A DNA stretch of 64,000 bases, from the NCBI GenBank assembly GCA_049472395.1, contig JBLIRR010000003.1:124001-188000 (forward strand). Direction: 5' to 3'. This DNA comes from JBLIRR01 sp049472395 (GTDB lineage: Bacteria > SZUA-182 > DTGQ01 > JBLIRR01). The translations under genes were made by a program, and so were the position numbers. This document shows, piece after piece, positions 35,495 to 44,573 of this stretch (positions are counted from its first letter, which is position 1; each line of letters opens with the position of its first letter). The notes under the pieces are model-generated. The model saw only the letters and a program-made list of their open reading frames with translations. It was not told the origin of the DNA and did not search any database.

Positions 35495-36175
35495 TTTGCT
35501 GCTTTCACTATTTTTTTTATTTCCCCGCTCACATTCAACGCTTTCTATGTTTGATCGCTTCTTCATTTCCATTCTTCATTTATAATTTTTTGATTATTTA
35601 GCATTTTGTATATCCAATACAGTATCATTAATACAATTAATCTTGGTATTATTTCTTCTAAGCCCAATATATTTCTTTCTCCGCCATACCCTGCACGATA
35701 AATAATCGCAAGTCTAAATATTATAGATATCGATACCGAATGTCTGCATCATTAGCTAAGTAGATGCTGTTAGGCTTTTTTTTATTTCAGTTATTCCTTT
35801 GCTAATTGCTTCAGAATTCAATCCCTTAAACTTATTCATATATGAAACCCCATTTCCATTTTCCCAGGTACCACAGCCCTGTTCCGGCAAGCAAGAAGCT
35901 AAGAATGAAGGCTGTCGATTCATTAAGGATAATATAATGTTTGATAATATTTAATAGTAATAATATCGGATAATAAAAAAATTAAATCGTATTGGGAGCA
36001 AGCGCGCGATTCTTGTTTATAATCTATATCCCACTTTTATTTTGACAGGGTATAGTGAAGAACCACTTTTGGTGTAAGAAAAGTAAAAATGACGAAATGT
36101 GTCACCTCAGGACAAAAATTGTTTTTCCCTATACGTAAAAACAATAAGTTATGAGGCACACGCTGATTGTTTTTT
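35495..36175. other. Gene-poor region before the sigma-54 promoter
   Basis: There are about 680 AT-rich bases with scattered stops in all frames. I find no gene, RNA or repeat that I can support. Confidence 0.4.
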
Positions 36176-36190
36176 TGGCACCAGTCTTGC
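36176..36190 (+). promoter_or_regulatory. Consensus sigma-54 promoter
   Basis: TTGGCAC, then CAGTC and TTGCT match the -24/-12 sigma-54 consensus. TGGCAC is at 36176-36181 and TTGC at 36187-36190, with GG and GC ten bases apart. The start of transcription should be near 36201. Downstream lie a relic ORF and the pseudopilin gene at 36478. Pilin genes under PilR-type activators use such promoters, and an NtrC-family activator is encoded at 16379. Confidence 0.8.
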
Positions 36191-36257
36191 TTAAAATAGT
36201 ATATAATGCATTAAGGTATCAAGGTATCTATGAGATGAAAATTGAAAACAAAGAGAA

Positions 36258-36401
36258 GCAGATTATGACGACACCAATACTCACATCAACGCTGTTATCG
36301 TAGCAAGCCCCCAAGGAGACACCACCTGTGAAGACCGAATCGATAAGGATTGCGATAGTGATATCAAGGGTGCGGACTCAGGGTGCGTTGTGCCGGTATG
36401 A
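36258..36401 (+). pseudogene. Relic of a secreted Asp-rich metal-binding (MopE-like) protein
   Basis: A frame open after a TGA reads DYDDTNTHINAVIVASPQGD and then TTCEDRIDKDCDSDIKGAD before SGCVVPV and a stop. C-x-D-x-(I)DxDCD-x-D resembles the repeats of MopE-like surface proteins (CDGIDNDCDGxxD). There is no start codon with a ribosome site, and only this C-terminal scrap remains. It lies directly behind the sigma-54 promoter. Confidence 0.5.
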
Positions 36402-36477
36402 TTCATTAATCAGCTAAGGATTCGCGCAAAATTATGTAAAATTATTTTTGTGCACACCCTATTGGAGGTATCAAAAA

Positions 36478-36978
36478 ATGAATACACAAGAGATTAAATA
36501 TAGCGTTAACGAAGGATTTACCCTTATTGAATTAATGATTGCCGTTGCAATCATGGCTGTACTGTGTGGATTATCAATAAACCTCTATACTGGGTTCCGT
36601 CAAAGAGCAATGGCAGCCCAGGTCTATGCCAATTGTGACGCCATTCTCACAAGTATCCGGTGCCTTGAAGTTGACACGGGTTTTTGGCCTGGGCATACCC
36701 CTGCTGGCACCTTCTCATCCCCTCAAAACGAAATCGAAGACTTACGTATCGGACGAGCTGGTCTTCTCATAGATGATCCTGCTGATCCTTATCCTGATTG
36801 GGCAGGACCTTATATTGATAAAATATACCCCGATCCTTGGGGTAACAACTATTTTTATGATTCTGATTACTATATTAATGGGAAAAAAGTGGTTGTAGTA
36901 GGATCATACGGCCCAAACGGCGAAGGGTGCAACAAATATGATGAGGATGATATATATGTAATATTAAGTACTGATTGA
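36478..36978 (+). CDS. Type II secretion/type IV pilus major pseudopilin (GspG-like)
   Basis: This is 166 aa from ATG 36478, behind TTGGAGG. A short leader ends NEG, followed by FTLIELMIAVAIMAVLCG, the prepilin peptidase site with Glu at +5 and the hydrophobic helix. The C-terminal part has GPYIDKIYPDPWGNNYFYDSD and a GSYGPNG loop, as in GspG pseudopilins where DPWG and an Asp-rich loop bind calcium. It may form the pseudopilus shaft onto which the minor pseudopilins downstream assemble. No secretion ATPase or GspF is in the window. Confidence 0.88.
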   Translation: MNTQEIKYSVNEGFTLIELMIAVAIMAVLCGLSINLYTGFRQRAMAAQVYANCDAILTSIRCLEVDTGFWPGHTPAGTFSSPQNEIEDLRIGRAGLLIDDPADPYPDWAGPYIDKIYPDPWGNNYFYDSDYYINGKKVVVVGSYGPNGEGCNKYDEDDIYVILSTD

Positions 36979-37178
36979 AGAAATCCTTGTTAAATTCCTC
37001 AATATTATTGATCTTGGAGTGTCTGAAGCGAATTAAAGCGTAAATCGCAAGGGCATTGACTTTGCTTAAATTCATGAGTATCATTTGAGTAAGAAAACCT
37101 CTAACGATCTATTCAGGGATGTGTATCGCTATAAGTTTTTAACCAGAGAGTAGTATGGCATAAAGTCATGTTCCATAC

Positions 37179-38981
37179 TCAGGTGTTGATGTAATTCTGG
37201 GAGATGGATCCGAGGCGAGTTCTTTGCGTCTCCATGCAGGAAGGGATAGATGCCAGATTTTCTCCCCTGTACGGCTCTTTTTGGGCAATATGGAGACACA
37301 CATCCATACTGTGTTCAAGATTTGTTTTAAATTCCTGTAAAAGTTCGATTTCATCACGTGTATACGTACAATTTTGAGCCAGCTTCTCAAAATAATCAAT
37401 ATACATTGTGATTTCCTTGGCAAACATGTGGGGACGTTCCGGGGGAACAAGACAGGCCCCTCGTCCGTAAATATGATCTACCATTTCCTTGAGTGTGTAA
37501 TATCTATTGAACCAGGCAATATTTGGGCCGGGACAAATGGCCTGTGGGGCCTTTTCCTCTTTCACAATTCCCAAGGCAATAAGGGCCCCATTGCCAAGGT
37601 GATGGCATATACATGTTTTTTCAAGGACTTTCAATCGCGGGCTTTCTTTTTCGTGTTCTGGAATCCCCCTCGCATTGATCTCCTCAAGTTTTCTTGACTG
37701 ATATTCCCGCGAAGCAAGACAAATGGGTCGGGTAGTAAATTCAGTGTTTGATACAAGAAAATTTTTCAGGCAAGGAGAGCCGGGTGTGCCCTCCTGTATC
37801 ATTTTGCGTGTCCACTTCTCAGATCCGGTATTGCGCAGATTATTGAAAGGAAAACAAATGGGGGACACATCACTGATATACAGATCATCTTCCCCTGCCC
37901 TCTTTAAAAGCTCGCGCGTTGAAGTATCCACGCATGTAGCTTCCGGCACTAAGAGAAAGGGGGAACACCACCCCACCATGTCAACTTCAAAATCTTCTCT
38001 CAGCCGGCGCATTTCCCCATGTGTTCCTATACCGCCTTGGACAGTGAGAAGGGGCCGTGACTCCATGCCCAAGGCAGGATATTTCCACCCTTTTGAGGCA
38101 TAATATTTTTGTATCAGTGGCTGAAACTCCATCACCAACTGCTCCCGTTTATCCCTGAATTCCTTCAGAATGGAGGGGAGGGTATTCCCATTGGTCGGGA
38201 AAAGATGCCCCCCGCAGTTAAGGCCTGACTCTATACGATATTCATACACCTCGAGACCTTTTTTTGCCAAGAACTTACCCTGAATAAAAGCAGAGCGGAA
38301 ATCACTGACCTTAAGGATTATCTTTTTTTTTATTTCCCCTTCACTATTCCTGTAAAAATCGGGAAAAGCTGTCAAATACGTGAACAATCCCCTGTTTATT
38401 CCAGCTGAGAATATAATACTGGACTTTAAACTGCTATTGGCATACCCCCTCAGTGCTGCTTTGGCGTCTGTAAATTCCTCGCCAAGCGGGGCACCATGAG
38501 GGGAAAAATTAACTCTATCCAATTTCACCATTATATTGACATCAATAGAACCTGCCTTTATTTTGCCGGTAAGTTCCTCCGCTCTCCGCTCTCGCTCAGC
38601 TCCTTCTTTCATAGCTCGGAATGCATTATATTCCTTTTTCAATTCGCTCTCATCCGGTAGCAAATCAAAGTATTTGCTTTTCTCATTAGATTCAGAGAAT
38701 GGCTGTGCCTTTATGGCATCTGTTTTCATCCGGACGATCTTTTGCACCATCTCAAGATACGCAGTGATTCTTTTTGCTCTTCCATCCTCCTCATGTCTCG
38801 AGATCCTGGTATAGGGGAATCCATATAATTCACAATAGTAGAGGCGAATATCTTCCAATAAAAGATCATCGACCAGGGAAATGACGGAAGAGATACCAAA
38901 AGGGGCCAGACGGATAGGGGTATCCACTGAATGGCCTGTTCCCATAACAGGAATATAAAATGTATGATATGTGCTATTCAT
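37179..38981 (-). CDS. Conserved protein of unknown function, about 600 aa
   Basis: The product is 600 aa from ATG 38979-38981, or 603 from a GTG three codons earlier. No signal peptide is visible. The N terminus reads PVMGTGHSVDTPIRLAPFGISSVISL. A later segment VQGGIGTHGEMRRLREDF and VDMVGWCSPFLLVPEATCVD looks like TIM-barrel strands of a flavoenzyme. Conserved-looking Cys residues occur in SPICFPFNN, GSPCLKNFL, KTCICHHLGNGAL and CPGPN. I recall similar long uncharacterised proteins in Bacteroidetes and related groups but know no function. An oxidoreductase or Fe-S enzyme is possible. It is the only minus-strand gene inside the pseudopilin region. Confidence 0.7.
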   Translation of the reverse strand: MNSTYHTFYIPVMGTGHSVDTPIRLAPFGISSVISLVDDLLLEDIRLYYCELYGFPYTRISRHEEDGRAKRITAYLEMVQKIVRMKTDAIKAQPFSESNEKSKYFDLLPDESELKKEYNAFRAMKEGAERERRAEELTGKIKAGSIDVNIMVKLDRVNFSPHGAPLGEEFTDAKAALRGYANSSLKSSIIFSAGINRGLFTYLTAFPDFYRNSEGEIKKKIILKVSDFRSAFIQGKFLAKKGLEVYEYRIESGLNCGGHLFPTNGNTLPSILKEFRDKREQLVMEFQPLIQKYYASKGWKYPALGMESRPLLTVQGGIGTHGEMRRLREDFEVDMVGWCSPFLLVPEATCVDTSTRELLKRAGEDDLYISDVSPICFPFNNLRNTGSEKWTRKMIQEGTPGSPCLKNFLVSNTEFTTRPICLASREYQSRKLEEINARGIPEHEKESPRLKVLEKTCICHHLGNGALIALGIVKEEKAPQAICPGPNIAWFNRYYTLKEMVDHIYGRGACLVPPERPHMFAKEITMYIDYFEKLAQNCTYTRDEIELLQEFKTNLEHSMDVCLHIAQKEPYRGENLASIPSCMETQRTRLGSISQNYINT

Positions 38982-39182
38982 AAACTCCACAATCTAATCG
39001 CGTTCCCTATAATTAGACCATTAAGCTCCTTTCATGTCAACTATTAACTTACCTGTAACATTATTTTTTAAAGGCGAACAATCAAAATACCGATAAAATG
39101 AGATGAGGAAAAATGAAATGTAATAAGAGTTTGCATGCGATAAAGAAGTAGAGAAAAACCGATAAAATCTTTGGTGACCTGA

Positions 39183-39611
39183 TTGAAAAAAATAATGAAT
39201 GACAAAGGATATACCCTAATAGAGTTTATAGTTGTTGTATCCATTATCACGATAATGTCCTCAATTGCGTTTATAGGTATACAGAAGGGCTTTAAATTAG
39301 ATGGAGCGACGCGAATGATATTTTCTGATTTGCACAATACAAGGATAAAGGCAATCAGGTATAAACATGACTTTAGGGTAGTATTTGATAGTAATGGCCA
39401 CACATATAATATTAACAACATAGACACAGGTCAGACTTTGCTTACAAGGGATATACACGAGAACTACCAAGGTGTATTCTTTGAAACAGCAATCAATCCG
39501 ACATTCGACCCCTTTGGCATTATTACAGATGCGGGGAATATAAAGATAAAAAAAGGATCTAACGTGAAATACGTAAAAATTTTTTGGACAGGGAGGATAA
39601 GAATATTGTGA
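39183..39611 (+). CDS. Minor pseudopilin, GspH/FimT-like (operon A)
   Basis: This 142-aa protein has GYTLIEFIVVVSIITIMSS, the prepilin cleavage site and helix. The C-terminal body (FKLDGATRMIFSDLHNTRIKAI, FDSNGHTYNI, NPTFDPFGI, GSNVKYVKIFWTGRIRI) has the GspH order. TTG 39183 lies 5 bases behind GGTGA and is my start. ATG 39195 is an alternative. The stop overlaps the next gene by 4 bases. It opens a four-gene set that recurs at 42330-46061. Confidence 0.85.
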   Translation: MKKIMNDKGYTLIEFIVVVSIITIMSSIAFIGIQKGFKLDGATRMIFSDLHNTRIKAIRYKHDFRVVFDSNGHTYNINNIDTGQTLLTRDIHENYQGVFFETAINPTFDPFGIITDAGNIKIKKGSNVKYVKIFWTGRIRIL

Positions 39612-40006
39612 GAAATCAACAAGGATTTACATTAGTAGAAATTTTCCTTTCCATCATCATTTTATCTGTTGGTCTTCTGCTCATAGCGGAACTTCAAATC
39701 ACAGGAGCAAAGGGTAATAAAAATTCCAAAGATATGAGTTCGGCCGTTTTACTCGCTGAAAGCAAAATAGAAGAATTAAAAGAGAGTGGGTTTTCAAGTC
39801 TGATCGATGGCAATTATCCTGTGGGGACAAATCTGCCTATTGATTCATCCGGAGCCCCTGGTGGTATTTTTACAAGAACATGGAAAATATCCCCTTATAA
39901 AGGCTCGAATAGTATGAAATATATAGAAGTAAACGTACAATGGGCAGAAAAAGAAAAATCCCATACTATCTGTCTTAATACTGTCTTTTCAGAGCATTTG
40001 GATTAA
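39608..40006 (+). CDS. Minor pseudopilin, PilV/GspI-like (operon A)
   Basis: This is 132 aa from GTG 39608 (MRNQQGFTLVEIF), which lies behind GGGAGG and overlaps the stop of the upstream gene as GTGA. The prepilin motif is QQG/FTLVEIFLSIIILSVGLLLIA. ILAESKIEEL-type helix and a FTRTWKISPY strand with NVQWAEKEKSHTI match PilV. It takes part in pilus tip or pseudopilus assembly in the inner membrane. It resembles the gene at 43413. Confidence 0.87.
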   Translation: MRNQQGFTLVEIFLSIIILSVGLLLIAELQITGAKGNKNSKDMSSAVLLAESKIEELKESGFSSLIDGNYPVGTNLPIDSSGAPGGIFTRTWKISPYKGSNSMKYIEVNVQWAEKEKSHTICLNTVFSEHLD

Positions 40007-40010
40007 AAAC

Positions 40011-40733
40011 ATGAGAAAACAAAATAATGCAGGATTTAACCTTATAGAATTATTAATTGCACTTGCTCTTGTGGCGTTCATCATTCCTACTATATTTACT
40101 ATCTATAATTCATCACATAAATGCTATGTTATGCAAGAGTCGATCACTAATATGCATCAAAATGCGCGAGCCACGATGGAGCTCATGACCCGTGAATTGA
40201 GGGATTCTTTTATATGTCACATAGCAGATGCTAATACATTGACCTTCTATATGGACAATCCTAATACGGTAGTCGGGATATCATCGGGCGACAATACAGT
40301 AAGAACATTGAATGATGAAACTCAAAATTGGGACCCCAATATGTGGAAAAATACATTGGTTGCCATTACCAGGGGCACTGGGGCAAATCAGATAAAGACA
40401 GTCCTCAAGAATTCCAGCACGCAATTGATCACATCAAGCGCAACAGATCCGAACTGGTCCCCAATACCGGATGAGACCTCCATTTATCACCTCGATGTGG
40501 TTCAAAAAGAATTCTCATGGGCAGGCAGCTCAAATATAATCTATTATGATGATGGCGCCCATAGTGGCGCAGAATCATTCACCGATAATATTACAAATCT
40601 CACATTTAGTATGGATCCGACCACAGGAAAGATCGAAATTCAATTAACCGCCAGAACAGAACGAAAAGACCCGAAAAATGATCAATATCATACCTATAAT
40701 CTTAAATCAACCGTCAAAACACGAAATCTATGA
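40011..40733 (+). CDS. Minor pseudopilin, PilW/GspJ-like (operon A)
   Basis: This 240-aa protein has NNAGFNLIELLIALALVAF, a type III-type prepilin signal. MHQNARATMELMTRELRDS is the PilW helix. A central insert (TLNDETQNWDPNMWKN, ITRGTGANQIKTVLKNSST, PDETSIYHLD) resembles small beta modules seen in phage tail and surface proteins. The C terminus returns to the GspJ pattern. It follows the PilV-like gene by 4 bases. Confidence 0.85.
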   Translation: MRKQNNAGFNLIELLIALALVAFIIPTIFTIYNSSHKCYVMQESITNMHQNARATMELMTRELRDSFICHIADANTLTFYMDNPNTVVGISSGDNTVRTLNDETQNWDPNMWKNTLVAITRGTGANQIKTVLKNSSTQLITSSATDPNWSPIPDETSIYHLDVVQKEFSWAGSSNIIYYDDGAHSGAESFTDNITNLTFSMDPTTGKIEIQLTARTERKDPKNDQYHTYNLKSTVKTRNL

Positions 40734-40754
40734 CATAATAATAGGAATAATAAT

Positions 40755-42191
40755 ATGTGTAAACATAGTCTATTTACTAATGAAAAAGGCATCGCCCTCA
40801 TTACAAGCCTTCTTATCTTATCAACCCTTACACTATTAGGGTATATTGGCATACATACAATCATAATAGACCTTGAGATTACTGGAAACATGAAAGATAT
40901 TAAAAAATCATTTTACCTTGCTGAGGCGGGCATTAGCCATGGAGTGGAATATCTTGATGAAAATATCAGCTATTGGGGAACGCATGCTGATCCCAACAGA
41001 CTATTTATTAGCGATACACCATTGGGGACCGGTTTCTATAATGTCACGATGGAAATAGAAGACGTAAGCCATGACAGAAGAAAACTCATATCAACCGGAA
41101 CAACAGCATCAGGCACGCAGTCACAAATCATGGTGATTCTCGAGCCAGGTTATGAAGCAAATTCTCCTTTTCAGACAGGCTTACATGGCTGTAGTAGCGT
41201 GGTGGTTGAAAGTAATGCGACAACCTCAAGTTATACCTCCTCGGGCTCATATACTACCAACTCCAATGGAGATATCAGCACGAGTGATGCGAGCGCTGAT
41301 ATTGCAATAGAAAGCGGCTCCTTCGTGAATGGAAACGTATGTGCAACCGGATCACTCAATATAGCGACTAATTCTCGCATATATAAAAATGCGCTTGCAA
41401 ACGGCAATATCTATGTGGCCAGCAACTCGATAGTAGATTTAGATGCGCGCTCATCTCAAAAAATATATAATAGTGGGGAAATTCAAGGTAACATCAATGA
41501 AGATGTGAGCCCTGATGTAGTGCCGGTTACACCATGCGATCCCTTGGATATTACCGCACTTTTTAGTGAGGTTGCCAGCAAGGCTGATAATAATGCAGAT
41601 TTAACTGGTAATCCACATATAACGGTCGATGGTTCAGACAATTTTGAAGTTGATGCCTCCCATCCCCATGACCCCCCTGTTGATATAGGGGTTGCAGGTG
41701 AGGAAAAACATTATGCATATTCAAACTTTACCATTAAAGGAGGCACAACATTGAACATACAGGGCGATGTGTCGATATATATAAATGGAAATTTTATAAC
41801 AGAATCGGGTTCTGACCTCACAATAGGAAGCGATAGTTCATTAACAATCTATATCACGGGAAGTTTTAAGCCAAATTCAAATGGTTCTATTAATAATCAG
41901 GGAGAGCCGAAGGATTTTGTGTTATTCTCGAACGCTGTCTCTGCAAATGCAACTGACTATAAAATAGATTTTTTCTCCAATTCTGCCCTCTATGGTGTTG
42001 TCTACGCGCCCTATGCAGCTATACAGATGAGCTCCAACATTTTGACTTACGGCGCTCTTGTGGGGAAATATGTGAACATGAATGCAAATACTGATTTTTT
42101 TTATGACGAAGCTTTGGCTGATGAATCATTTGGAGCCCCGCCATCCATCACTCCTACCGGATTCTCAAAACTTGTGTGGAAGCAGCTCTGA
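40755..42191 (+). CDS. PilX-like pilus assembly protein with long beta-rich C terminus (operon A)
   Basis: This 478-aa protein has the N terminus EKGIALITSLLILSTLTLLGYIG and KKSFYLAEAGISHGVEYL, typical of PilX/GspK-like minor pilins that lack a strict cleavage Glu. From about residue 150 on there are Asn/Ser/Gly-rich repeats (NGNVCATGSLNIATNSRIY, ALANGNIYVASNSIVD) and then the DUF7305-like end (GDVSIYINGNF, LYGVVYAPYAAIQMSSN, GALVGKYVNMN). The repeat region should form a beta-helix. It would be the exposed tip component. Related to 44574. Confidence 0.83.
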   Translation: MCKHSLFTNEKGIALITSLLILSTLTLLGYIGIHTIIIDLEITGNMKDIKKSFYLAEAGISHGVEYLDENISYWGTHADPNRLFISDTPLGTGFYNVTMEIEDVSHDRRKLISTGTTASGTQSQIMVILEPGYEANSPFQTGLHGCSSVVVESNATTSSYTSSGSYTTNSNGDISTSDASADIAIESGSFVNGNVCATGSLNIATNSRIYKNALANGNIYVASNSIVDLDARSSQKIYNSGEIQGNINEDVSPDVVPVTPCDPLDITALFSEVASKADNNADLTGNPHITVDGSDNFEVDASHPHDPPVDIGVAGEEKHYAYSNFTIKGGTTLNIQGDVSIYINGNFITESGSDLTIGSDSSLTIYITGSFKPNSNGSINNQGEPKDFVLFSNAVSANATDYKIDFFSNSALYGVVYAPYAAIQMSSNILTYGALVGKYVNMNANTDFFYDEALADESFGAPPSITPTGFSKLVWKQL

Positions 42192-42329
42192 CAAAGAGTT
42201 TCCATCCCCTATGAAGCCCCCTCTCTACTATTTCCTAAATCTTTTTATCTATATTTAAAAATATAGTATTAGATTTTTTCTATCTATTATGATAAAATGA
42301 ACCTAAAATAGTACTACATTTCTCTTATT

Positions 42330-42791
42330 ATGTATAAAAATAGTCCAGGATACACATTAATTGAGTTCATATTTGTCTTTGTGATTATATCCATCCTCAC
42401 ATTCATATCCACATCATACGTGAAAAAGAACAAGCTTAAAGGGGCCACGCGGATGATATATTATGATCTTCATTATGCCCGGATGGCAGCTATTAAAGAA
42501 AGATCTAAATTGAGAGTAATCTTTGATAACACAAACGGACATACCTACCAGATTCATCACGATCTTAACTTTAATGGGGATACAGATGATGGAGAAAATG
42601 TCATTACTAAGGATCTCAATACCCTCTTCAGGGGAATACGCTTCAGCTCAAACAGAGACGTCGCCTCCTTCAATCCCTTCGGGACCTCAAATGGGGGGAC
42701 TATAACCGTCATTGAAGGATCAAAGATAAAAAAGATTATTTTTTCCTGGGTCGGCATGGTAAGAGTTAATGACCCGGGAAGCGATGAATAA
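42330..42791 (+). CDS. Minor pseudopilin, GspH/FimT-like (operon B, first)
   Basis: This 153-aa protein begins MYKNSPGYTLIEFIFVFVII. The body GATRMIYYDLHYARMAAIKERS, NTNGHTYQIHHDLNFNGDTDD and KIIFSWVGMVRV is shared with the next gene. The Asp/Asn-rich HHDLNFNGDTDDGE loop could bind calcium. The upstream 60 bases resemble those of the next gene (TATTAGAT...TATTATGATAAAAT), showing that promoter and gene were duplicated together. Confidence 0.85.
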   Translation: MYKNSPGYTLIEFIFVFVIISILTFISTSYVKKNKLKGATRMIYYDLHYARMAAIKERSKLRVIFDNTNGHTYQIHHDLNFNGDTDDGENVITKDLNTLFRGIRFSSNRDVASFNPFGTSNGGTITVIEGSKIKKIIFSWVGMVRVNDPGSDE

Positions 42792-42952
42792 TACCCTTGC
42801 ATACCTGCTTCTCACTAAAATGATTTGAATAATACTAAAATAATATTAGATATTTTTTATTTATTATGTTAAAATTGTAAAAAAAGAATAAATACACTAC
42901 CCTCCCGCACGCGGCGGAGAATAAAACCAGAAGGGATTTAATTGGCAAGGAT

Positions 42953-43429
42953 ATGAATAATAAGGGATACGCTTTAATTGAGCTTATGTCCGTGTTAGGC
43001 ATTGTCTCGATCCTTGCCACGATATCCATAATCTCCTTAAAAGCAGATAAACTGAAAGGCGCTACAAAGATGATATACTATGATCTTCACTATGCCCGGA
43101 TGGCAGCTATTAAAGAAAGAACAAACTTTAGAGTGACCTTTTATAATACAAACGGACATACTTACGAGATTCATCATGATGTGAACTCTAATGACAATAA
43201 AGATGATGGTGAAAGTGTAATCAGTAAGGACATCCATACGTTGTTCAGAGGGATAAGCTTTATTTCCTCTATCGCGGAATCAACCACTACCGCAACATTT
43301 AACTCCGTGGGCATGACAAATCTGGACCCTGGCGACGAAGTCTCTATTATAATCACTGATGGTTCTGATACAAAAAATGTTATCTTTTCAAGGGAAGGCA
43401 GAGTAAGAATAAATGGAGCGAGCAACTAA
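42953..43429 (+). CDS. Minor pseudopilin, GspH/FimT-like (operon B, second)
   Basis: This is a 158-aa tandem paralogue of the preceding gene. MNNKGYALIELMSVLGIVSI is the prepilin region; Ala replaces the usual Thr after GY. GATKMIYYDLHYARMAAIKERT is nearly identical to the first copy, while the C-terminal half has diverged (IAESTTTATFNSVGM). It overlaps the PilV-like gene by 17 bases. The doubling is absent in operon A. Confidence 0.85.
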   Translation: MNNKGYALIELMSVLGIVSILATISIISLKADKLKGATKMIYYDLHYARMAAIKERTNFRVTFYNTNGHTYEIHHDVNSNDNKDDGESVISKDIHTLFRGISFISSIAESTTTATFNSVGMTNLDPGDEVSIIITDGSDTKNVIFSREGRVRINGASN

Positions 43430-43829
43430 CGACACACAAGGGCGGAGCGGTTACACACTCTTTGAGGTTTTATTAGCCGCTTTCATTCTATCGGTGGGAC
43501 TTCTTGCAATGGCACACGTGCAGGTCTCCAGTATGAGAGGAAACACAAAGTCTGCGAATTTTACATCAGCGACAATTCTCGCGGAAACGACCATTGAAGA
43601 GCTGAAAAAACAGGTAATACAAAGTGGATGTTCGGGCCTTACATCCGACGAATTTATTGGTGTTGATCCGTATGGAGACTCGGGAGGGATTTTCACAAAA
43701 AAATGGGAGGTGACGAATTATTCAGACACAGAGAATTTAAAAAAAATAGAAGTGACGGTAAGTTGGCTAGAGAACGACAAAACTCATAGCATCTCTTTTT
43801 CCACTGTTGTATCAGATTATTTTAACTGA
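43413..43829 (+). CDS. Minor pseudopilin, PilV/GspI-like (operon B)
   Basis: This is 138 aa with RSGYTLFEVLLAAFILSVGLLAMA as prepilin signal. TSATILAETTIEELKKQV and GIFTKKWEVTNYSDTENLKKIEV are parallel to the operon A protein. The leader before the cleavage site (MERATNDTQG) is polar. The start overlaps the upstream coding end, and the next gene follows by 5 bases, so translation is coupled. Confidence 0.86.
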   Translation: MERATNDTQGRSGYTLFEVLLAAFILSVGLLAMAHVQVSSMRGNTKSANFTSATILAETTIEELKKQVIQSGCSGLTSDEFIGVDPYGDSGGIFTKKWEVTNYSDTENLKKIEVTVSWLENDKTHSISFSTVVSDYFN

Positions 43830-43834
43830 GTTTC

Positions 43835-44569
43835 ATGATGACAAAGGACAATAATAATGGTTTTACTTTAATTGAATTACTATTGGCCTTGGTCATTGCG
43901 CTTATACTTATCCCAAGTATATTCCTTATCTATATCAGCTCACACAGATGTTATATTATGAATGAGTCAATAATCGACATGCATCAGAATGCACGGGTGT
44001 CGATGGAGTTTATCACCAGAGAATTAAAAAATTCCTGCATTCTCGATCTTGAAGATGCGAATACCATATCTTTTTATACATTCACTGATACTACATTTAC
44101 GGGCACATCAACAGGGAACAATACCTCATTAACCTTGAATGACACAGAGCAGGAGTGGGACCCAAATGGGTGGAGAGGGGTACTTGTAGGTATTACGGGT
44201 GGTACAGGCAAAGGGCAGGTAGGTACGATAGAAAGTAATGGATCTACCCAATTAAGGTTAAAGGTGGAAACTGAGTGGGATGTGACGCCGGATGTGACCT
44301 CTGTGTATAGGCTTGATATCGAAGAGAAAGGATTCAAATGGCCTAAAAAAATAAACGCGAATAAAAAAGAGGATATTTTGCTCTATAAAAAAGGCAACAG
44401 TGGTTATTATCCGTTTGCGAATAATATAAGCTATGTGCACTTTGATTTATTAGATGAGATTATAGGTCAAGTAGAAATCAAATTAGTCGCAAGGACGTCA
44501 CGCAAGGACCCAAAAGATAATGAATATCACACGTATAATCTAAAAAGCATTGTTATTATCAGGAATTAA
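43835..44569 (+). CDS. Minor pseudopilin, PilW/GspJ-like (operon B)
   Basis: This is a 244-aa paralogue of the gene at 40011. NNNGFTLIELLLALVIALIL is the prepilin signal; MHQNARVSMEFITRELKNS the following helix. The insert TLNDTEQEWDPNGWRGVLVG, ITGGTGKGQVGTIESNGST and PDVTSVYRLD is kept, so it predates the operon duplication. The end (ARTSRKDPKDNEYHTYNLKS) is also shared with operon A. Confidence 0.86.
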   Translation: MMTKDNNNGFTLIELLLALVIALILIPSIFLIYISSHRCYIMNESIIDMHQNARVSMEFITRELKNSCILDLEDANTISFYTFTDTTFTGTSTGNNTSLTLNDTEQEWDPNGWRGVLVGITGGTGKGQVGTIESNGSTQLRLKVETEWDVTPDVTSVYRLDIEEKGFKWPKKINANKKEDILLYKKGNSGYYPFANNISYVHFDLLDEIIGQVEIKLVARTSRKDPKDNEYHTYNLKSIVIIRN

Positions 44570-44573
44570 ATCG

